A DNA stretch of 64,000 nt from Zhenhengia yiwuensis (GTDB lineage: Bacteria; Bacillota; Clostridia; Lachnospirales; Cellulosilyticaceae): contig NZ_JACRSY010000008.1 of the NCBI RefSeq assembly GCF_014384995.1, positions 1 to 64,000 of the forward strand, in the 5' to 3' direction. Shown piece by piece: positions 58,582 through 64,000 of this stretch (its first letter is position 1; each line of letters begins with the position of its first letter). The position numbers were made by a program, and so were the translations under genes. The notes below the pieces were generated by a model that saw only the letters and a program-made list of their open reading frames with translations, was not told where the DNA came from and searched no databases.

Positions 58582-59613
58582 TTATTGTGTAATATAAGCA
58601 AAGAGAAGCTTAATTGTATTTTCTAAGCCTTCGTAATGTGTACGTTCCATACCATGTGAAGCATGTACACCTGGTCCAATAAGGGCCCCACGGATATTGT
58701 TTCCACCTCTTAAAGCAGCTCCAACATCTGATCCATACATTGGGTAAATGTCTACTACATAACGCAAGTCATTTTCTTTAGCAAGTTCAATAAGTTTTGA
58801 TGTCATTTGATAGTCATAAGGACCACCTGAATCTTTAGCGCAGATAGAAACATCTTGTTCACTGCAGCTTAAATCCTCTCCAATACATCCCATGTCTACA
58901 GCAATCATCTCTGTAATATCTTCTGGGATATAAGAAGAACCATGACCTACTTCTTCATATACTGAAATGAAGATTTTAACTGTATAAGATGGTGTTACTT
59001 GTTCGCGAGATAAGGCTTCAAGTAAGCCCATAAGCCCAGCTACACTTCCTTTATCATCAATAAAGCGTGATTTAATATAACCACTTTCTGTAATAGTTGT
59101 TTTTGGCTCAATAAAGATATAGTCTCCATTAGCAATGCCAAGGTCCTCTACATCTTGTTTACATTTAACGACTTCATCAATACGCACTTCCATGTTATTT
59201 GCATTTCTTGCTTTTGAACTTGCATCTTCATAGACATGAGCAGCTGGACTTGTGCTTAAGAAAGTCCCTGTATAAATTTTACCTGAGCGTGTACGAATTT
59301 TACAGTATTCCCCATCTAAAGTTGCTGCAATTGGTCCCCCTACAAGTGTGAATTTAAGTGTCCCACTACCTGTAATACTTCTTACCATAGCCCCTAATGT
59401 ATCTACGTGAGCTGATAATCCAATTACTTTCTCATCACTTTTACCTGGTACTGTAATAATACCGCAGCCTTTACGTGTTGTTTCAAACGCGTACCCAAAA
59501 CGCTCTGCATATTTTCTTATTTCATCCATAATTTCAAAGCAAAAACCACTTGGACTATGATGCTCTAATAGCGCTTTTGCTGTTTCGAGTACAAACTCTT
59601 TATTAATTTTCAT
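58582..59613 (-). CDS. M42-family metallopeptidase
   Basis: A 343-residue glutamyl-aminopeptidase-like enzyme. Zinc ligands and base: GLSAHVDTLG (His about 68), SRFIDDKGSVAG (Asp about 183), YEEVGHGSS (Glu-Glu about 216-217), VDMGCIG, and HASHGMERTHYEG (His about 322). It trims peptides in the cytosol. Single gene with terminators on one side. Confidence 0.9.
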   Translation of the reverse strand: MKINKEFVLETAKALLEHHSPSGFCFEIMDEIRKYAERFGYAFETTRKGCGIITVPGKSDEKVIGLSAHVDTLGAMVRSITGSGTLKFTLVGGPIAATLDGEYCKIRTRSGKIYTGTFLSTSPAAHVYEDASSKARNANNMEVRIDEVVKCKQDVEDLGIANGDYIFIEPKTTITESGYIKSRFIDDKGSVAGLMGLLEALSREQVTPSYTVKIFISVYEEVGHGSSYIPEDITEMIAVDMGCIGEDLSCSEQDVSICAKDSGGPYDYQMTSKLIELAKENDLRYVVDIYPMYGSDVGAALRGGNNIRGALIGPGVHASHGMERTHYEGLENTIKLLFAYITQ

Positions 59614-59674
59614 CTCACAACTGCCTCCTCTTTTGTTTAAAAAATTAGTCTTATTATATCACTTTTTAGAATCT

Positions 59675-60538
59675 TTATCTATTTTTTTGATAGATGAGAT
59701 GTTTCATTTCTTCATAGACAAACTGAGGCAAGGTCTCTCCAAACAAAGGTGTCCCCTTTTTATTATACAGGCCATGATAATCTGAGCCGCCTGTAATAAG
59801 TAAATCCCTACTCTGGCATATGCCAAGCAACTCCTGCCGTACATCTAATCCATTTGAAGGATGATAAAGTTCTAACCCATCTAGGGCCGTCTGACCAATC
59901 AACTCATGATATAACCCTTCATTTTTCTTTTTAATTTTACCAGGATGGGCTAAAACTACTTGCCCTCCATTTCTCTTAATCAACTTCGCCACTTCTTCAA
60001 ATGACAGATAGTCATAGTCATCTGGCATATAATAAGGTGCATTACTTCCAAAATAAGTAGGTATAAGGTTCATAACATCCTCTTCTTTAATATAACCATA
60101 CTTAGCTAACACACCTAAAAATTTAGCTCTATAAAGAGGTCCACCCTGTCCTGCCTCTATAAAGGATTGTTCATCAATCTCAATGCCATTTGCCTGCATA
60201 AGCTTAATCTGCTTTAAGTTCTTTTGCCACTCTTCCCCTAATACACTCTTTGAGTAATTTATAAGCTCCTGCGATAAATGGTCTATGCCATAACCTAATA
60301 CATGAAACTTAAGTCCTTCTTCTTTAGCTGTTAGTTCTATCCCTGTAATAATATCTATACCATACTGAGTACTTAACTGAACCTCCTCAGGTATGCCTAA
60401 TACTGTATCATGGTCAGTAAGGGCAATAGCCCCTACCGACCTTTTAGCTGCTTGCTCAAAAATCTCCTTAAGCGTGCTGCTTCCATCAGAATAAACACTG
60501 TGGAAGTGAAGGTCGCTACTTAAGATGGAGGACTTCAT
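59675..60538 (-). CDS. PHP-domain phosphoesterase
   Basis: A 287-residue PHP protein: DLHFHSVYSDGSSTLKEI, ALTDHDTVLG, GIELTAKEE, VVLAHPGKI, TGGSDYHG. Paralogue of the gene at 56863. Its ATG lies inside the end of the PTS gene (23-base overlap) after AGGTG, so it is coupled to the transporter; it may act on a sugar phosphate or nucleotide released by that pathway. Confidence 0.85.
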   Translation of the reverse strand: MKSSILSSDLHFHSVYSDGSSTLKEIFEQAAKRSVGAIALTDHDTVLGIPEEVQLSTQYGIDIITGIELTAKEEGLKFHVLGYGIDHLSQELINYSKSVLGEEWQKNLKQIKLMQANGIEIDEQSFIEAGQGGPLYRAKFLGVLAKYGYIKEEDVMNLIPTYFGSNAPYYMPDDYDYLSFEEVAKLIKRNGGQVVLAHPGKIKKKNEGLYHELIGQTALDGLELYHPSNGLDVRQELLGICQSRDLLITGGSDYHGLYNKKGTPLFGETLPQFVYEEMKHLIYQKNR

Positions 60539-61910
60539 TGAGCACCTGATTCTCTTCTGTCTGTGAATCATCTTCACCCATGTCTTCCCACTTCGTAAAG
60601 TAAGTAAGTACAAAACCACCTGCATAAGCTAGAACTGTACCAATTAAATAGTGAATCATCATTTCCTGTGGGATAAGAAGGGTAAGTGGAAGTCCAGAAA
60701 GACCAATTCCAATAGAAGCTACTTTCATAACTGAAACGTAAGCACCGCCTACTATAGAGCCAATACATGCAGTAATAAATGGTTTACCAAGTGGCAAGGT
60801 AACACCAAACATAAGTGGTTCACCAATACCCATAAGGCCTATAGGTAGTGCACCTTGAAGAACTTTTTTAAGTTTCTTATTCTTTGTTTTTAAGTAAATA
60901 GCAATACCAGCCCCTACTTGACCAGCTCCAGCCATAGCAAGAATTGGACGTAATAGGTCAACGCCTGTTGTATCAATCAGGCTGACTTCAATTGGTGTAA
61001 GCGCTCTATGAAGGCCTGTCATAACAAGAGGCAAAAAGGTACCTGAAAGCAGTGCTCCAATCAATATACCACCTTTATCAATAAGGTACGTTACACCAAT
61101 ACCTAGCCATTCAGATAGGAAAGCACCTAATGGATGGATAATAAACAAGCTACCAAATCCTATGACGAGTAGGACTATAGTAGGTGTTAAGATTAAATCG
61201 ATAACACCTGGCATAACTTTTCTTAACCATTTCTCTAGCATCGTACCTAATGCACAGGCAATGAGTACAGCAATAATACCACCTTCACCTGGTACAAGCT
61301 CGTTGCCGCCTATAGTAATCTTAGCTAAGCCATCTGCCATCAAAATACCTGATATAGCACACCCTAGCGCTGGACTTCCTCCAAAAGCTTTAAATACATT
61401 CATACCTACCATAATATTCATATAAGTAAAAATACCCTTGCCAATAACACTAAGCATGTTGTACATGTTTTTGTCAATAAGTTCTACATTATAAAGAATC
61501 TTAGAAGCTCCATAAATAATACCACAGCCAATAAAAGCTGGAATAAGTGGTATAAATACGTTGGCAAGTTTTCTTAAAAAGTTTTTAAATGGTGTATTAT
61601 TTTTCTTTTTCAGTTCTGCTTTTCTATCAAGCACTTCATCTACTACATCCACAGATTTACCTGTTAGCTTACCAAAAGCACTTGAAACTTTAGGTGCATT
61701 ACCAGGTCCTAAAATAATTTGTATTTGTCCTCCTTGTTCTACACATCCAAGTACACCATCAATAGCCCTAATCTTTGCTTGATCTGCTAATGCTTTGTCT
61801 TTTAATGTCACTCTAAGTCTTGTTGCACAGTGTGATACGCCTACTACGTTGTCTACTCCCCCTAGCTGTTCTAAAATACTTTGACTCATTACTTCAAACT
61901 TATTAGCCAT
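60516..61910 (-). CDS. PTS transporter EIIBC (glucose/sucrose superfamily, MurP-like)
   Basis: A 464-residue sugar permease. EIIB (1-80) with the phosphorylated Cys28 in VSHCATRLRV. EIIC (about 115-445) with ten or so membrane helices and GIGEPLMFGV. No EIIA domain, so it depends on a shared EIIA such as Crr. The glucose-family EIIBC form fits N-acetylmuramic acid, sucrose or trehalose; the substrate is undecided. Confidence 0.85.
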   Translation of the reverse strand: MANKFEVMSQSILEQLGGVDNVVGVSHCATRLRVTLKDKALADQAKIRAIDGVLGCVEQGGQIQIILGPGNAPKVSSAFGKLTGKSVDVVDEVLDRKAELKKKNNTPFKNFLRKLANVFIPLIPAFIGCGIIYGASKILYNVELIDKNMYNMLSVIGKGIFTYMNIMVGMNVFKAFGGSPALGCAISGILMADGLAKITIGGNELVPGEGGIIAVLIACALGTMLEKWLRKVMPGVIDLILTPTIVLLVIGFGSLFIIHPLGAFLSEWLGIGVTYLIDKGGILIGALLSGTFLPLVMTGLHRALTPIEVSLIDTTGVDLLRPILAMAGAGQVGAGIAIYLKTKNKKLKKVLQGALPIGLMGIGEPLMFGVTLPLGKPFITACIGSIVGGAYVSVMKVASIGIGLSGLPLTLLIPQEMMIHYLIGTVLAYAGGFVLTYFTKWEDMGEDDSQTEENQVLNEVLHLK

Positions 61911-62014
61911 AGCTCCCTCCCCTTATTATTAAATAGAATATACCCCATTACTAAATATATGTACCGACCTGTAAGTTTACTTCTATAAATGCAAAATTTG
62001 TCTTAAATTCAATT

Positions 62015-62043
62015 TTGATTTATTATTAAAATTATTGTATTAT
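62015..62043 (+). promoter_or_regulatory. Aminotransferase promoter
   Basis: TTGATT (62015-62020), 17 bases, TATTAT (62038-62043), with TATAAT starting three bases later as an alternative -10. Confidence 0.6.
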
Positions 62044-62083
62044 AATGAGTATATTTCATAATTTACAAAGGGAGTGACAAGAA

Positions 62084-63271
62084 ATGATTTCAAATAAAAT
62101 GCAAACCTTAGTTGCTAATAGCTCTACCATTCGCGCTATGTTTGAAGAAGGTAAGAGACTTGCAGCTATCCATGGGGCTGAAAATGTATATGATTACAGT
62201 TTGGGTAACCCCAACGTATTACCTCCAGATACAATCAAAAAAGCCATTATGGAAATTCTTGATTCAGAAAATTCAAATGTCATTCATGGCTATATGAATA
62301 ATTCTGGCTATGAAGATGTTCGCACAGAAATTGCGAACTTTATTAATAAAAAACAGAGCCTTAAACTAGATGCTTCTAGTATCGTTATGACTTGTGGCGC
62401 TGCTGGCGGACTCAACATTATTTTAAAAGCATTACTGAATCCTGAAGATGAAGTCATTGTATTTGCACCATTCTTTGGAGAATACCGTAACTATGTAAGC
62501 AACTTTGACGGTAAATTAATTGTTGTTCCTGCTGATACTACTCACTTTGAACCTAATATAGCAGCCCTTAAGGAAGCTCTTACATCACGTACAAAAGCCG
62601 TCATCATCAACTCCCCAAATAATCCAACAGGTGTGATTTACTCTGAAGAAGCTATTAAACACTTGGCCGCTACTCTTGAAGAAGCGGAGAAAGCCTTTGG
62701 CACATCTATCTACCTGATTTCAGATGAGCCTTACCGCGAAATCGTATATGATGGTGCTGTTGTACCTTACATACTTCATTACTACAAAAACAGCTTTATT
62801 GGCTATTCTTACAGCAAATCACTTTCACTTCCAGGTGAACGTATTGGTTATATTGTAGCACATCCTGAAATGGACCATTTTAATGATATGATGGCAGCTC
62901 TTAATGTGGCTAACCGTATATTAGGTTTTGTAAATGCTCCATCTCTCTTCCAAAGAGTTATTGCTAAATGCTTAGAAAGTGAAGTAGACGTTTCTATTTA
63001 TAAACGTAACCGTGACTTACTTTATAATCACCTTGTAAGCCTTGGCTTTGAATGTATCAAACCAGAAGGAGCTTTCTACCTCTTCCCTAAAACACCAATT
63101 GCAGATGATAAAGCTTTCTGTGAAGCAGCAAAAGCTTTTAATCTACTTCTTGTACCAGGTTCTTCCTTTGGTTGTCCAGGCTATATGCGTCTTTCTTACT
63201 GTATCAGCTATGAACAAATCCAGCGTTCTTTACCTGCATTCACTCAACTAGCTGAGGCCTATATCAAATAA
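62084..63271 (+). CDS. PLP-dependent class I/II aminotransferase
   Basis: 395 residues. Fold-type I: GNPNVLPPDTI near 43, GAAGGLNIILKAL, NSPNNPTGVIYS (about 183-194), SDEPYREIVYDG, the PLP lysine in YSYSKSLSLPGERIGY (about 243-258), and an Arg near MRLSYC. AspC-like; amino-acid specificity not determinable. Ribosome site AAAGGGAG. Confidence 0.9.
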   Translation: MISNKMQTLVANSSTIRAMFEEGKRLAAIHGAENVYDYSLGNPNVLPPDTIKKAIMEILDSENSNVIHGYMNNSGYEDVRTEIANFINKKQSLKLDASSIVMTCGAAGGLNIILKALLNPEDEVIVFAPFFGEYRNYVSNFDGKLIVVPADTTHFEPNIAALKEALTSRTKAVIINSPNNPTGVIYSEEAIKHLAATLEEAEKAFGTSIYLISDEPYREIVYDGAVVPYILHYYKNSFIGYSYSKSLSLPGERIGYIVAHPEMDHFNDMMAALNVANRILGFVNAPSLFQRVIAKCLESEVDVSIYKRNRDLLYNHLVSLGFECIKPEGAFYLFPKTPIADDKAFCEAAKAFNLLLVPGSSFGCPGYMRLSYCISYEQIQRSLPAFTQLAEAYIK

Positions 63272-63306
63272 TAGTCCTCTCACTTAGGAGCAAACTTTAT
63301 ATTCGA

Positions 63307-63346
63307 ACAGGCTTATTTCTTAGGTGTTATAAGCCTGTATATTTTT
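63307..63346 (+). terminator. Terminator of the aminotransferase gene
   Basis: ACAGGCTTAT and ATAAGCCTGT pair perfectly around a 12-base loop, then TATATTTTT. Bases 63347-63481 show nothing else. Confidence 0.8.
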
Positions 63347-63481
63347 AATCCACACCTAGCTCAATCCCTCTGGGCGTTTCAGTCCTTTAACGAATGGCAA
63401 TCTCCAATGTAAGCATTACACTGAAAACATTGTAAAAAAACTACCCCCTATGCCTAATAGCATTACTAAAATTTACACAAA

Positions 63482-63512
63482 AAAACACCTTATCTAATAA
63501 GATAAGGTGTTT
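63482..63512 (-). terminator. Terminator of the tRNA operon
   Basis: AAACACCTTATC and GATAAGGTGTTT, perfect, with TTTTTTTG on the minus strand, just downstream of tRNA-Phe. Confidence 0.85.
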
Positions 63513-63517
63513 ATGTA

Positions 63518-63590
<73 letters not shown>

Positions 63591-63596
63591 ATATAG

Positions 63597-63669
63597 AGCG
63601 CGAGACGGGACTCGAACCCGCGACCCTCTCCTTGGCAAGGAGATGCTCTACCAACTGAGCCACTCGCGC
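63597..63669 (-). tRNA. tRNA-Gly(GCC)
   Basis: 73 bases. Acceptor GCGCGAG/CTCGCGC, loop CTTGCCA with anticodon GCC, discriminator T. Confidence 0.96.
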
Positions 63670-63675
63670 AAAACA

Positions 63676-63748
63676 TGAGCCACCGGAGGCTCGAACTCCG
63701 GACCACTTGATTAAAAGTCAAGTGCTCTACCAACTGAGCTAGTGACCC
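63676..63748 (-). tRNA. tRNA-Lys(TTT)
   Basis: 73 bases. Acceptor GGGTCAC/GTGGCTC, loop CTTTTAA with anticodon TTT, discriminator A. Distinct from the CTT isoacceptor used by the phages, so lysine decoding never depended on that gene alone. Confidence 0.96.
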
Positions 63749-63787
63749 ATATTCTATTATACTATTTCCTACGACTTAGGAAATAAA

Positions 63788-63862
63788 TCGGGGTGACAGG
63801 ACTCGAACCTGCGGCCTCCTGAACCCAAATCAGGCGCTCTAGCCAAACTGAGCCACACCCCG
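63788..63862 (-). tRNA. tRNA-Pro(TGG)
   Basis: 75 bases. Acceptor CGGGGTG/CACCCCG, loop TTTGGGT with anticodon TGG, discriminator A. Confidence 0.96.
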
Positions 63863-63879
63863 ATAGCTATTTCTAGCAA

Positions 63880-63951
63880 TGACCCATAGGGGAATCGAAC
63901 CCCTGTTACCGCCGTGAAAGGGCGGTGTCTTAACCGCTTGACCAATGGGCC
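63880..63951 (-). tRNA. tRNA-Glu(TTC)
   Basis: 72 bases. Acceptor GGCCCAT/ATGGGTC, loop CTTTCAC with anticodon TTC, discriminator A. Confidence 0.96.
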
Positions 63952-63969
63952 TTATAAAATCTGAAGCTA

Positions 63970-64000
63970 TGCCCAGAGCCGGAATCGAACCAGCGACACG
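63970..64000 (-). tRNA. Partial tRNA, probably a second tRNA-Phe
   Basis: The last 31 bases are identical to the 3' end of the tRNA-Phe at 63518; the anticodon lies beyond the edge. The cluster probably continues with a second copy. Confidence 0.65.

Overview
The window is low-GC Firmicutes DNA, most likely from a Clostridia species of the Lachnospirales/Cellulosilyticum kind. The evidence is strong AGGAGG ribosome binding sites, TTGACA/TATAAT promoters with 17-bp spacing, and a complete six-cysteine SCIFF peptide with its radical-SAM maturase beside secDF, which is a Clostridia hallmark. The genus is inference.

Two temperate phage genomes sit in tandem at one tRNA-Lys(CTT) gene. Prophage 1 (1 to about 11,855) enters from the left edge and shows only its early and lysogeny side: RusA, helicase loader, DnaD-type replication protein, RecT, YqaJ exonuclease, a run of small genes, an ORF6N/ORF6C antirepressor, a divergent control region, CI-like repressor, ImmA-like peptidase and tyrosine integrase. 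It ends at a 37-bp copy of the tRNA 3' half (11,856-11,892). Prophage 2 (11,893-51,967) is complete and ends at the same 37 bp inside the intact tRNA (51,969-52,043).

Prophage 2 is a contractile-tailed (PBSX/XkdK-like sheath) phage with HK97-type head genes. Its late operon runs leftward: late regulator, HNH, terminase, portal, protease, capsid, connectors, sheath, tube, frameshifted chaperone, tape measure, baseplate, fibre, holin-like protein, amidase. Its early operon, also leftward, holds a helicase, sigma-like factor, VRR-NUC, a nuclease-ATPase fusion, a DUF669 protein, a nucleoside cassette (CNT transporter, thymidine kinase, deoxynucleoside kinase, nucleotide-modification-associated protein), a family B DNA polymerase and a D5-type primase-helicase. 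Its left end (about 12.0-15.7 kb) looks like plasmid maintenance: an actin-like ParM protein, a ribbon-helix-helix ParR candidate, a winged-helix candidate Rep protein, a CopG-like protein, three AT-rich 12-mers, about six 22-bp iterons and two DnaA boxes. In circularised phage DNA this module would lie beside the integrase. My main proposal is that prophage 2 is, or descends from, a phage-plasmid.

From 52 kb to the end is ordinary chromosome: secF and secD, the SCIFF maturase and peptide, a TIGR04086-type membrane protein, a PHP phosphoesterase, a lipoprotein, an M42 peptidase, a second PHP gene overlapping a PTS EIIBC gene, an aminotransferase, and a minus-strand tRNA cluster (Phe, Gly, Lys-TTT, Pro, Glu, and a partial Phe-like copy at the edge). 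Family names come from recognising motifs in the translations; no database search was run.
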